Positions 33,811 to 41,825 of a stretch of 64,000 nucleotides of DNA are shown here, piece after piece. Under the pieces are notes generated by a model, which was not told where the DNA came from, ran no database searches, and was given only the letters and a program-made list of their open reading frames with translations. This DNA is from WHSW01 sp963842795 (GTDB taxonomy: Bacteria; Actinomycetota; Thermoleophilia; Solirubrobacterales; 70-9), in the NCBI GenBank assembly GCA_963842795.1, contig CAWJHV010000018.1, positions 62,001 to 126,000 on the forward strand, given 5' to 3'. The translations under genes and the position numbers were made by a program. Within the stretch, counting starts at the first letter, position 1, and the number at the start of each line of letters is the position of its first letter.

Positions 33811-34476
33811 TTGAACCCGACTTCAACCGCGTCCGCGAGCGGCACCGCCACCGAGACGAGCTCGCCGATCGCCGCGCGCCTGGCGGAGCTCCGCGAGCTG
33901 GCGGGCTCCGATCCCGTCATCGCCCAGGCGACCGCGTGGGCCTGGATCCAGGAGCTCGGCAGGCGCCGCGCCGCCGACGAGCTCGGGGAGCTCTACAAGC
34001 TCGGCAACCCACCCACCGGCCTCGACGGGCCGACTGAGGGGATCCTGGTCGTGCCCCTGATCCAGGGCGCCGTCGATCGCTTCGCCACCACCCTCACCGG
34101 TGCCTGGATGCCATGGCTCGGCAAGAGCTTCGACTCGGCCGCCAACCGCGGCTACAACCGGCTCGCCCCGAGCGCGCGCTGGCCCGCCAAGCTGCTCTGG
34201 CCGCTTTACGGGACCGGCGACGACGGCGACGCCCGCCACGCCTTTGACTTCGAGACCGCGATCGAGCCCGGCAAGGCCGACCCCGAGGTCCAGGTGCTGA
34301 AGATCGACTACGGCCCGGTCGACTCGAACCCGCGCCTGGTGATCCGCCAGATCCGCGACGAGCTGGTCGAGCTCGTCCCCGACACCTACCTCGGCAAGAT
34401 CCTCTGGCGCGCCGGCGACGGCGCCGACGAGACGTTCACCAACATCGGCTACTTCGCGCTCAAGCAGCCGGCGTAG
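33811..34476 (+). CDS. Conserved hypothetical protein, TTG start
   Basis: 221 aa from TTG 33811, chosen because GGAGG (33800-33804) stands 6 nt before it; no ATG fits. The protein has an N-terminal helix (SSPIAARLAELRELAGS), then DAWAW-type helical segments and a C-terminal beta-rich part (LVIRQIRDELVELVPDTYLGKILWR, ETFTNIGYFALKQ). I do not recognise the family with confidence. Divergent from metG with about 60 bp between; convergent with the RemA-like gene across a palindromic element. Confidence 0.75.
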   Translation: MNPTSTASASGTATETSSPIAARLAELRELAGSDPVIAQATAWAWIQELGRRRAADELGELYKLGNPPTGLDGPTEGILVVPLIQGAVDRFATTLTGAWMPWLGKSFDSAANRGYNRLAPSARWPAKLLWPLYGTGDDGDARHAFDFETAIEPGKADPEVQVLKIDYGPVDSNPRLVIRQIRDELVELVPDTYLGKILWRAGDGADETFTNIGYFALKQPA

Positions 34477-34500
34477 GCGGCGCGAGGCGCTCTGCCCGAA

Positions 34501-34534
34501 CCCGCGGCGTCTGTGCCGCGCGGGGCGTTTGTTT
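34501..34534 (+). terminator. Candidate intrinsic terminator
   Basis: CCCGCGGC-gtctgt-GCCGCGCGGG hairpin followed by GCGTTTGTTTG, 25 nt after the stop of the 33811 gene. The T tract is interrupted, so moderate support. Confidence 0.5.
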
Positions 34535-34760
34535 GCCTGGGTCGGGCGGGAGGTGGCCGCGCGGCGGATGTGACTGAGATCGCGCGAGGTGTCGCGCGAC
34601 GCATACGGGACCCGCGCGTGACCGCCCCGCCATTTGTCGAGTCGCACATTTGCCGCCCGTGAGGCGGTCAACGTGCGACTCGACCCTCGGCGTCGGCGAG
34701 AACGCGCTGCAAGGTGCGATCAACGTCACGCGAGGCGCACCCCTTCACCCCATTACTGCC
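34535..34760. repeat. Palindromic dispersed element, family B, copy 1
   Basis: A 338-bp gene-free gap between convergent genes. At its middle is a 12-bp perfect inverted repeat, GTCGAGTCGCAC (34636-34647) and GTGCGACTCGAC (34673-34684), with a conserved inner part (TTTGCCGC...GGCGGTCAA). Outer parts resemble copy 2 at 49713-49964: left end gcctgggtcgggcggg, right end caccccattactgccaagcc. No coding potential is credible. It resembles a MITE or a large BIME-like element. Confidence 0.75.
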
Positions 34761-34814
34761 AAGCCGCGGCCCGCGTCGCCACCCACTCGCGGGGCCGCCG
34801 CGACCGCCGGCGCC

Positions 34815-35081
34815 CTACAGCAGGCTCTCCTGGCCCTTCGCGCCGGTGCGGCGCCTGGGGATACCCGCCGCCTCGGCGAGCGCGGCCTCGACGTCGGCGA
34901 GGATCGCGCGCTCGGAGCGGGAGGCGACCAGGGGCTCGGAGAGGCCGTCGACGTGGACGTAGGTGCGGCGGCCGTCGCCCCGCTCGGCGGGTGCCAGCGG
35001 GATCAGGGCGTAGATGCGGTCGGCGCGTGCGTAGCGGCCGTATCCGAGCGAAACCAGCCTCGGATCGCGCTTCGTGGCCAT
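34815..35081 (-). CDS. Small protein, possibly RemA/DUF370-like
   Basis: 88 aa. The opening RLVSLGYGRYARADRIYALIPL and the central DGRRTYVHVDGLSEPLVASRSERAILADVE recall the RemA/DUF370 pattern (GFGN...ANRI.AI, GRRTRAVI...DSGH.VLS). Similarity is only by eye and some hallmark residues differ, so the call is tentative. RemA proteins are DNA-binding regulators of matrix and osmotic genes in Bacillus. Monocistronic. Confidence 0.55.
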   Translation of the reverse strand: MATKRDPRLVSLGYGRYARADRIYALIPLAPAERGDGRRTYVHVDGLSEPLVASRSERAILADVEAALAEAAGIPRRRTGAKGQESLL

Positions 35082-35133
35082 CGGCGGAGCTTAGACCGAT
35101 CCCGGTAGCCCCAGTGCGCCCGCGGGCGGGGCG

Positions 35134-35493
35134 TCAATCTTCCTTCGGCTTCGGGTCGACCTTGTTGAGCTTCTTCTTTGCCTGCTCCTGGCAGTCGGGC
35201 GCGAACGGCGGCACCCCGCGGACGCCGACGTTGCCCTCGCGGCTGTGGATCACCAGTCCGAGGTCGTCGCGATCGACGGCCTGCTGGACCTCGTCGGAGT
35301 CGTTGAGCAGGTTGTTGTCAACCTCGCAGAAGGGATCGCCGTCGATCGCGTAGCCGCCCTCGCTCTTCTCCAGGTTGAGCGTCTCGACGATCTTCTGGTC
35401 GCTGAAGCTCTTGGTCTCCTCCTCGCCGCACCCGGCGACGGTCAGGGCGAGCGCGGCGAGGACGGGCGTGACGCACACGAAGCGGATCGGCAT
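35134..35493 (-). CDS. Small lipoprotein of unknown function
   Basis: 119 aa from ATG 35493 (an ATG at 35505 is also possible). Signal sequence FVCVTPVLAALALTVAGCG ends in a lipobox with the acceptor Cys in AGC. The mature part is short, with two further cysteines (FCEVD, PDCQEQ) and a lysine-rich end (AKKKLNKVDPKPKED). A secreted, membrane-anchored protein; no family recognised. It is separated from the next upstream gene by a strong terminator. Confidence 0.8.
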   Translation of the reverse strand: MPIRFVCVTPVLAALALTVAGCGEEETKSFSDQKIVETLNLEKSEGGYAIDGDPFCEVDNNLLNDSDEVQQAVDRDDLGLVIHSREGNVGVRGVPPFAPDCQEQAKKKLNKVDPKPKED

Positions 35494-35524
35494 GCGCCCT
35501 TTCATCGGTCGCGAGAACCTACAG

Positions 35525-35550
35525 AAAAGGGCGGCTCGAAAGCCGCCCTT
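35525..35550 (-). terminator. Intrinsic terminator after the downstream secreted paralogue
   Basis: Minus strand: AAGGGCGGCT-ttcg-AGCCGCCCTT followed by TTCTG (T tract at 35528-35525). It lies 29 nt after the stop of the 35579-36337 gene and is almost identical to the terminator at 36402-36427. Confidence 0.9.
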
Positions 35551-35578
35551 CCCTGACGTCGGACGAGGATGGCCGGTT

Positions 35579-36337
35579 CTACTTGTGCCCGCCGCCCTTC
35601 TTCTTCTTCTTTTGCTTGCACGGGGTCTGGAGATCACCGGTGTCGGTGGTCCCGTCGTCGTAGACGGTGACGTTGCGCCAGTTGTTCGTCTTCGTCTTGC
35701 AGCGCCCGAGGACAGCCCCGGTCTTCTTGCCGATCGTCGCGTCGAACAGCGTCAGCATGAACGAGTCGCCGACGAGGTCCGGAGCGTCGTTGACGATCAG
35801 CGCCGGGCCGAATCCTGCCTCTCCGGACTTGTTGACCAGATCCGCCTCCACGACCTGGGTCAACTGGGGACCGAAGGTCGGGGTGAATGCGTGCAGCCGG
35901 AGGTGGTCCTTGGCGGGGCCGTGGAACACGGTCACGACCACGTCCGAGAGCTCATCAGGGCCGTGGCCGAGGTTCGCGTGCGCGACCCCCGAGCCGATGT
36001 TCGAGTCGGGACACGCGGCGTTCGCCTGATCCGTTGTCGTCCCGAGCAGCGGTGCGTCGCACGTCGGGCCCGCGTCGAAGTCGAACTTGATGTTCTTCGG
36101 GTACAGGACCGTGACCTTCTCGGCGTTCTGCTGCCCCGGGACCGCATGGGTCGTCGAGGTCGTGACGCCGTTGTAGAGGGTTACCGGCTTCCACTTCTTC
36201 TTGTCGAGCTTCTTCGGCGTGATCTTGCCGAGGACGGTCACCTCGTTCTCGCTCGTGCCGTCCGCGAACGCGAGGCCGGCCACACCGACAGCGATCGCAA
36301 GCGCGATCACTCCGACAAAACGTGATCTGCGAATCAC
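35579..36337 (-). CDS. Secreted protein with lysine-rich tail (tandem paralogue 1)
   Basis: 252 aa, GTG start at 36337 with AGGAGG 5 nt upstream. Signal peptide about residues 1-26 (VIRRSRFVGVIALAIAVGVA). The mature part has YPKNIKFDFDAGPTCDAPLLG, LHAFTPTFGPQLTQVVEA and FMLTLFDATIGKK, three or four cysteines, and the tail CKQKKKKKGGGHK. No known family recognised; beta-rich. It is about 80% identical by eye to the gene at 36453-37214. The Lys-rich tail may bind polyanions such as teichoic-acid-like polymers (inference). Confidence 0.8.
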   Translation of the reverse strand: MIRRSRFVGVIALAIAVGVAGLAFADGTSENEVTVLGKITPKKLDKKKWKPVTLYNGVTTSTTHAVPGQQNAEKVTVLYPKNIKFDFDAGPTCDAPLLGTTTDQANAACPDSNIGSGVAHANLGHGPDELSDVVVTVFHGPAKDHLRLHAFTPTFGPQLTQVVEADLVNKSGEAGFGPALIVNDAPDLVGDSFMLTLFDATIGKKTGAVLGRCKTKTNNWRNVTVYDDGTTDTGDLQTPCKQKKKKKGGGHK

Positions 36338-36355
36338 ATCTCCTCCTGTGGGAAG

Positions 36356-36377
36356 CGCGCGCTCTCTCTGACGCGCG
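36356..36377 (-). promoter_or_regulatory. Leader hairpin upstream of secreted paralogue 1
   Basis: Minus strand: CGCGCG-TCAGAGAGAG-CGCGCG about 8 nt before the AGGAGG. The same hairpin with one loop change stands before paralogue 2 (37232-37253). Conserved with the duplicated leader; function unknown. Confidence 0.6.
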
Positions 36378-36401
36378 GGGGTCTGGATGGGAACCTAATA
36401 G

Positions 36402-36427
36402 AAAAGGGCGGCCGAAGCCGCCCTTTT
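36402..36427 (-). terminator. Intrinsic terminator between the paralogues
   Basis: Minus strand: AAAAGGGCGGC-ttcg-GCCGCCCTTTT, an 11-bp perfect stem followed by CTATTAGG. It ends transcription of paralogue 2 and precedes the leader of paralogue 1. Nearly the same sequence as the terminator at 35525-35550, so the whole gene unit was duplicated. Confidence 0.9.
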
Positions 36428-36452
36428 CTTTACGCATAAGCCGGGGGCGTTC

Positions 36453-37214
36453 CTACTTGTGCCCGCCGCCCTTCTTCTTCTTCTTCTGCTTGCACTTCGT
36501 CTGCAGGTCACCGGTGTCCGTCGTGCCGTCGTCGTAGACGGTGACGTTGCGCCAGTTGTTCGTCTTCGTCTTGCAACGCCCGAGGACGGCCTTCGTCTTC
36601 TTCGAGATCGTCGCGTCGAACAGCGTCAGCATGAACGAGTCGCCGACGAGGTCCGGAGCGTCGTTGACGATCAGCGCCGGGCCGAATCCGGAATCCGGGG
36701 CCTTCTTGGCGATGTCCGCCTCGACGACCTGGGTCAGCTGGGGACCGAAGGTCGGCGTGTAGGCGTGCAGCCGGATGTGGTTCGGGCCGGGGCCGTTGAA
36801 GACGGTCACGGTGACGTCCGACAGCTCGTCGGGGCCGTGGCCGAGGTTCGCGTGCGCGACTCCCGAGCCGAGGTTCGAGTCAGCCGGGCAGGCCGCCTTG
36901 GCCTGATCGGTGGTCGTCCCGAGCAACGAGGCGGAGCACGTGTCGGCCGCGTCGAGGTCGAACTTGACGTTCTTCGGATACTCGACGGTCACCTTCTCGG
37001 CGTTCTCCTGCCCCGGGACCGCGTGGGTCGTCGAGGTCGTCACGCCCGAGTACAGGGTGATGGGCTTCCACTTCTTCTTGTCGAGCTTGGTCGGCGAGAC
37101 CTTGCCGAGCACGGTTACCTCGTTGTCGGTCGCGCCGTCGGCGAAAGCCAGGCTGGCGACGCCAAGGGCGAGCACGAGCGAGATCGCGACGACAAAGCGT
37201 GATCTACGAATCAC
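36453..37214 (-). CDS. Secreted protein with lysine-rich tail (tandem paralogue 2)
   Basis: 253 aa, GTG at 37214 with AGGAGG upstream; the frame is open further upstream (to 37277) but that part lacks a Shine-Dalgarno and is not conserved. Signal peptide VIRRSRFVVAISLVLALGVA. It matches paralogue 1 along its whole length, including HAVPGQ, NWRNVTVYDDGTTDTGDLQT and the CKQKKKKKGGGHK tail. Differences concentrate in the region around residues 85-165. Function unknown. Confidence 0.8.
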   Translation of the reverse strand: MIRRSRFVVAISLVLALGVASLAFADGATDNEVTVLGKVSPTKLDKKKWKPITLYSGVTTSTTHAVPGQENAEKVTVEYPKNVKFDLDAADTCSASLLGTTTDQAKAACPADSNLGSGVAHANLGHGPDELSDVTVTVFNGPGPNHIRLHAYTPTFGPQLTQVVEADIAKKAPDSGFGPALIVNDAPDLVGDSFMLTLFDATISKKTKAVLGRCKTKTNNWRNVTVYDDGTTDTGDLQTKCKQKKKKKGGGHK

Positions 37215-37231
37215 ATATCCTCCTGTGGGAA

Positions 37232-37253
37232 CGCGCGCTATCTCTGACGCGCG
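37232..37253 (-). promoter_or_regulatory. Leader hairpin upstream of secreted paralogue 2
   Basis: Minus strand: CGCGCG-TCAGAGATAG-CGCGCG, then about 10 nt to AGGAGG. One-base difference in the loop relative to 36356-36377. Confidence 0.6.
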
Positions 37254-37359
37254 GGTGGGGGCTAGATCGTATGCCAATAAGTCGTGCCCGCGGCTACGGG
37301 GCCACCGGCATCGGTCAGTTGAAACCCCGGACGGCCCCGAAAGTTGCAGTTTTCCGCGC

Positions 37360-38910
37360 TCAGGGCAGCGGGAATGTATGCAGGTACTGGCTCGTCTCCG
37401 AGGGCGAGCCGATCGACTGGAACGGGGGCTGCTCGTCGCAGGGCGCAGCGGCGATCGTCGACGTCGAGGCCTGGTCGTTGAACCCGAACAGCTTGATCCG
37501 GTCGTAGTAGTCGGCCGCGTCCTCGAGGTTGCCGTCGGTGCGGACGTTGAAGTCCGGATCGTTGACCGTCGTCGCCTTGTCCGGCAGGGTCGCCGTGGTC
37601 CCCGAGTTGCACTGGCGCGTCTCGAAGGACTTCAGCCCGGTCGCCACCTCGGCGTAGCCCTCCGGCGCGAAGTACGGGTTCGTGCGCTGGATCGAGAGCC
37701 GGCTGGGATAGGTCGACAACACCTCGGGGGTCAGCGGCGCCTCGGTGCGCAGGTAGTGCACCGGCAGGTTGGTCTTCTCGTCGATCTCGAGGAAGCCCTG
37801 GGTGGCGGCGGTCGCGTTGCCGAGGAAGGCGGTGATCTCGTGCTTGTAGAGCCGCACGCCCTTGAGCAACCCGTTGAGCGTGGCGAGATACGGGTCGAGG
37901 CGGTTGAGGATAGGCGGCAGCCCGTCGCCGAGGATCTTGCGCAGGGCCGAGAAGCCGCCGGGCGCGCGCTGGATCGCCGTCTTCAGGCCGACGAAGAACG
38001 GATCGAGCTCGTTCGAGAGCCGGCCGAGCGCGGCGAACGTCGGCGCCACCTCCTTGGCCGTCGGGCGCAGCGCGGTGACCACCGGGTCGGCGTGGCGGGC
38101 GAAGCCCTCCAGGCGGGCCACGGTCTCGCGCGACTCGCGCAGGAAGGTGGGGAAGATCGTGAACGCGGTGGCCAGGTCCTCGTTGCGCTGCGCCGTCGTC
38201 TCGAACACCTGGTTCGAGTTCTGGATCAGCCCGCGCAGCTGGCCCGGGCGATCGGAGAGCGCGCCGAACACCTCGCCGCTGTTGCGGACCAAGCCGCTGA
38301 CCGCCTCCGACTGGGAGTCGAGCAGCCGCAGGGCACGGGTCGCCTGCTCGGCGAACGGCTCGAGGCTCGCGATCGTCACCGAGAAGTCGTCGCCCCGGCC
38401 CTTGAACGCCGCCGCCTGACCCTGCATCCAGGCCTGGAACGCGGCCCGCGTCGGCTCGTCGAAGGTGCGGAAGATCTCGTCGAGCTGGACGGCGTCGGAG
38501 ACCTGCGCGGCGGGCAGGCTGCCGCCCTCCGGCAGCGGCGGCGCCTCGTTCGAGCCCGGCGAGAGCTCGACGTAGGTCTCGCCGAGCAGCGTCTTCTGGC
38601 GCAGGATCGCCTTCGTGTCATCCGGGATCGGCGAGTAGCGCGAATCCATCTCGACCGTCGCCACCGCCTCGTTGAGGTCGCCGAGGTCGATCGCCTTCAC
38701 CTTGCCGACGGAGACGCCGGAGATGCGCACGTCGGACTCCTGGGCAAGCTGGGTCGCCTCGTTGAACGGGACCTGGAACCGGTAGCCCTCGGGCTTCAGC
38801 GGGATCGGGCCGCCGAAGGTGATCCACAGGAACAGCGCCAGGGCGAAGCAGGAGAGCGCGAACCCGGCGGCGATCAGGATCCTGGTGATTGTCGGTGGGC
38901 GTGTCTCCAT
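37360..38910 (-). CDS. MCE/MlaD family protein (sixth of six)
   Basis: 516 aa. N-terminal membrane helix (about 9-31), MCE domain (about 40-120: RFQVPFNEATQLAQESDVRISGVSVGKVKAIDLGDL), then a long alpha-helical needle-like region and a beta-rich C-terminus with two Cys. The MCE family forms hexameric rings and tunnels that move lipids, sterols or other hydrophobic compounds across the envelope. Last gene of the array, 3 nt after the preceding stop. Confidence 0.92.
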   Translation of the reverse strand: METRPPTITRILIAAGFALSCFALALFLWITFGGPIPLKPEGYRFQVPFNEATQLAQESDVRISGVSVGKVKAIDLGDLNEAVATVEMDSRYSPIPDDTKAILRQKTLLGETYVELSPGSNEAPPLPEGGSLPAAQVSDAVQLDEIFRTFDEPTRAAFQAWMQGQAAAFKGRGDDFSVTIASLEPFAEQATRALRLLDSQSEAVSGLVRNSGEVFGALSDRPGQLRGLIQNSNQVFETTAQRNEDLATAFTIFPTFLRESRETVARLEGFARHADPVVTALRPTAKEVAPTFAALGRLSNELDPFFVGLKTAIQRAPGGFSALRKILGDGLPPILNRLDPYLATLNGLLKGVRLYKHEITAFLGNATAATQGFLEIDEKTNLPVHYLRTEAPLTPEVLSTYPSRLSIQRTNPYFAPEGYAEVATGLKSFETRQCNSGTTATLPDKATTVNDPDFNVRTDGNLEDAADYYDRIKLFGFNDQASTSTIAAAPCDEQPPFQSIGSPSETSQYLHTFPLP

Positions 38911-38913
38911 GGG

Positions 38914-40281
38914 CTACGGGGTCGGCAGCGCCGGGGTCTCCCCCGGGATCGTGGGCAGGGTCGTTCCGTCGAGCGGGCAGATCTCCGCGGCCGGCGTCAC
39001 GTTGGTGATCTGCTGCAGGGTGCGGATGAACGGGCGGCTGGAGGCGAAGGTCTCCGCGTTGAACGCCGTCTGGCAGGTCTGCATGATCGCGCCGCGCCGC
39101 AGGGGCCCGTCGGCGCTCTGGGTCAGGAACATGTTGTTGGTGTTGTGGTTCAGCCACGAGAGCCAGAAGAGGTTGCTCTCGTCCGCGCCGGGCGGGTTGT
39201 AGGCGAGCGAGTTGAAGAGCATGTTGAGCTCGGAGAAGGACTGGTTCAGCCCCGCGGTCGTCTGCGCGAGTGGGTCCGCGGCCTGCTTGAGGTGCTTGAC
39301 CGGGCGCTGCACGGAACGGGAGAAGGGCCGGATCTGGTCGCGGATCGGCCCCACCGTCTGGGCGAAGAAGTCCTGGGCAGAGAGCTGGGCCGGCCCGAAC
39401 GCCTGCGCCGCGGGGATCAGCTCCTCGGAGGTCGGGCCGAGCACGTTCGCGAACGTCTGGCCGGAGGACAGCGCCCGGCGGGTCTCGGCCAGCGCGCCGG
39501 GGAACTCCTGCAGCGTCTCGCGGATCGAGGCCTCCTGGTCGGCGAACGCCCGCAGCGCCTGGTTCTGCGAGGTCACCCAGTCCGAGAGCCGGACGTCGGA
39601 GCGCGCGAGCTCGTCGCCGAGCTCGCGCAGGCTGGTGATCGTCTGGGCGATGTTGCGGCGCCGCACCGAGAGCGCGTTGCCGATCTCGGCCAGGTAGCGG
39701 CCCAGGGGCTCGAACCGGCGCAGGGTCGCCGAGAGCTCCTTGCCGCGCCCGCCGAGGCCCTCGGCCCCGCCCTGAATCAGCAGCTGCAGGTAGTCGCGGG
39801 TGTCGCCGTCGAGGGACGCGAGGATCTCGTCGGGCTGCACGTTGGGCTCGGTCTGCGCGAGCGGGATCGTCGCGCCCTCTTCGATGGACGGGCCGTTCTT
39901 GCCCGGGTCGAGCTCCATCGTCATGTCCTGAAGGCCCGTCCGCGGGCGCAGGAGCACGGTCGCGTCCTCGTGGATCAGCGGCGCGTACTGCTGCTCGACG
40001 AGCATCGTGACCACCGCGTGGCCGCCGACCAGGTCGACCCCGGAGATGTCCCCGGCCTTGACCCCGGAGATGTTCACCGTCTGGCCCTGGCCCGGGGTGA
40101 CCGCCTGCGCGGTGGAGAGCTCGGCCTTGAGCTCGAACCGATCGTCGCCGAGAAACGGGATCCAGCTCGGATAGGGCTGCTGCTGCTGGGAGAGGATCAG
40201 GCCGGTGGTCAGCAGGCCCAGCACCAGGAGCGCGGCGATGGCGATGAAGTCGCGCAGGTGTTCGCGGATCGCGCGCCTCAC
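38914..40281 (-). CDS. MCE/MlaD family protein (fifth of six)
   Basis: 455 aa from GTG 40281, which overlaps the previous stop (GTGA). Membrane helix about 12-34, MCE domain about 48-130 (ELSTAQAVTPGQGQTVNISGVKAGDISGVDLVGG), followed by a helical region (about 150-330) and a C-terminus with two Cys. A longer open frame extends upstream but belongs to the neighbouring gene's shadow. Confidence 0.92.
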   Translation of the reverse strand: MRRAIREHLRDFIAIAALLVLGLLTTGLILSQQQQPYPSWIPFLGDDRFELKAELSTAQAVTPGQGQTVNISGVKAGDISGVDLVGGHAVVTMLVEQQYAPLIHEDATVLLRPRTGLQDMTMELDPGKNGPSIEEGATIPLAQTEPNVQPDEILASLDGDTRDYLQLLIQGGAEGLGGRGKELSATLRRFEPLGRYLAEIGNALSVRRRNIAQTITSLRELGDELARSDVRLSDWVTSQNQALRAFADQEASIRETLQEFPGALAETRRALSSGQTFANVLGPTSEELIPAAQAFGPAQLSAQDFFAQTVGPIRDQIRPFSRSVQRPVKHLKQAADPLAQTTAGLNQSFSELNMLFNSLAYNPPGADESNLFWLSWLNHNTNNMFLTQSADGPLRRGAIMQTCQTAFNAETFASSRPFIRTLQQITNVTPAAEICPLDGTTLPTIPGETPALPTP

Positions 40282-41825
40282 GGGGTCACCGGGGTGAGAT
40301 CGGGCGGACCTGGCGCGGCCGCCGGCCCGTTGAGGTCGGGGACGAGGTTCTTGTGGCAGGCGTACTCGGGCCGGAACGGCGGCGGGTTGTTGGGCAGCAC
40401 CGGCTGGACGCCCTCGGGCGCCGCCTGGACGTTGGCGAAGTTCTTCGACGTGCCCTGGATCGGGCCGCTGCCGGGGATGCCGCCCGGGTTCGGCCCCTCG
40501 ACCAGGACCCCGCCGCCGCCCGACTGGAAGCGGACGTAGGGCCCGTTGCCGTCGAAGCCCTGAGACTCGCCGGCGAGGTTGACGGTCGAGTAGAAGAACT
40601 CGCGATAGCTCGGCTGGTTGGTCGAGAACTGGTCGTTGATCGTCTGGTCGCCGGCCGGGACGAGGACGCCCGAGGTGCAACGCGAGAGCAGCGTCTGCTG
40701 CTGGAAGGTCGGCTTCGTGTTCGCTGCCACCTGGGCGAGGCCCGGGCTCGCGGCCTTGACCAGCCTCGCCAGCCCGCCGAGCTCCGAGCGGCGCACCAGG
40801 GCGCGGGTCTGGGTCAGCCACGGGTTGGCGACGTCGATCGTCGCGGGGAGCTCCTGGATCCCCGGCCGTGACTCGATCGCCAGCGCGCGAACCGCGGGCA
40901 ACGCGTCGTTGAGCGCCCGCAGCGAGGGCTGGGCCTCCTCGAGGGTCGGGGCGAGCTCGGCGAGGGTCGCCGAGAGGTTGGTGGACTCGTCGGCCAGCGC
41001 CCCGGCGAAGGTGTTGAAGTTGGTGATCAGGTCGGAGAGGTCCGCGCTACGGTCGGCGAGCTTGCCGAACGTGATCCCGAAGCTGCGGATGAAGCCGGAG
41101 AGGTCGTGGCGGTTGTTGCCGAGCAGCGCGGTGTTGACGATCGCCGTGCCGCGGCCGGCGTCGGCGCCGAACCTGAACGCGTCGTTGAGCGATTTCGCCG
41201 CCGTCTCGCCCTGCACCGAGGGGTCCTGGCCGACGTCGTCGGCGGCCGTGGGCACGTATGTGAGCCCCGTGCCGTAGCCCTCCAGCAGCCGCTGGAGGCC
41301 CCTGCGCGTCGGCTCCTGGAGCGCGGTCAGGATCTCGTCGAGCTGCACCGCGGTCGAGGTGTTGGTGACCGGGATGTCGCCGCCGTCGGCGAGCTCGGGC
41401 GCGCTCGGGCTGCCTGGGAAGAGGTCAAGGAAGAAGTTGCCCTCGAGGAAGAGCCGCGGGCGGATCGAGACCTCGGCGTCGTCGTGGATCGGCTGGCCCT
41501 CCTCGTCGACCGTGAACGTAACCCTGGCCAGGTCTCCGTCACGCTCGACGCTGGTGACCTCGCCGACGTTGACGCCGGCGATCCGCACCGGATTCGACGT
41601 GCGCAGCGTGGTCGCATTCTCAAACGTCGCCGAGATCTCATAGCCCGGGCTCGTGAACGGAAGCTCCTTCGTGAACGCCAGGTAGGAGGCGATCGCGAGG
41701 ATCAGAACCATCACGCAGCCGAAGATCCAGGGCGCCGGGCCCGTGTACTTGCGGCCCCAGATCCGCGGATCGGGGGCGGGCCCGTACGTGTCGCGTCTGC
41801 CCGGCCGGCGCGAAAACGGCCTCAT
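40278..41825 (-). CDS. MCE/MlaD family protein (fourth of six)
   Basis: 515 aa from ATG 41825 (ATGA overlap). A positively charged N-terminus (RPFSRRPGRRDTYGP) precedes the membrane helix (about 35-57). MCE domain about 65-145 (ENATTLRTSNPVRIAGVNVGEVTSV). A long helical segment and a proline/glycine-rich C-terminus (PGGIPGSGP...PPDLTPVTP) follow. Proline-rich tails also occur in some mycobacterial Mce proteins. Confidence 0.92.
   Translation of the reverse strand: MRPFSRRPGRRDTYGPAPDPRIWGRKYTGPAPWIFGCVMVLILAIASYLAFTKELPFTSPGYEISATFENATTLRTSNPVRIAGVNVGEVTSVERDGDLARVTFTVDEEGQPIHDDAEVSIRPRLFLEGNFFLDLFPGSPSAPELADGGDIPVTNTSTAVQLDEILTALQEPTRRGLQRLLEGYGTGLTYVPTAADDVGQDPSVQGETAAKSLNDAFRFGADAGRGTAIVNTALLGNNRHDLSGFIRSFGITFGKLADRSADLSDLITNFNTFAGALADESTNLSATLAELAPTLEEAQPSLRALNDALPAVRALAIESRPGIQELPATIDVANPWLTQTRALVRRSELGGLARLVKAASPGLAQVAANTKPTFQQQTLLSRCTSGVLVPAGDQTINDQFSTNQPSYREFFYSTVNLAGESQGFDGNGPYVRFQSGGGGVLVEGPNPGGIPGSGPIQGTSKNFANVQAAPEGVQPVLPNNPPPFRPEYACHKNLVPDLNGPAAAPGPPDLTPVTP

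Noticed and set aside
34634..35353. Plus-strand frame across palindromic element copy 1
   Set aside because: Its similarity to the frame at 49595-49873 comes from the repeated DNA, not from conserved protein; Arg-rich and antisense to two real genes downstream.
36910..40539. Plus-strand open frame of about 1200 codons opposite the MCE genes
   Set aside because: Only the first part looks protein-like because it is antisense to a secreted gene; the rest is a composition shadow of clear MCE genes.
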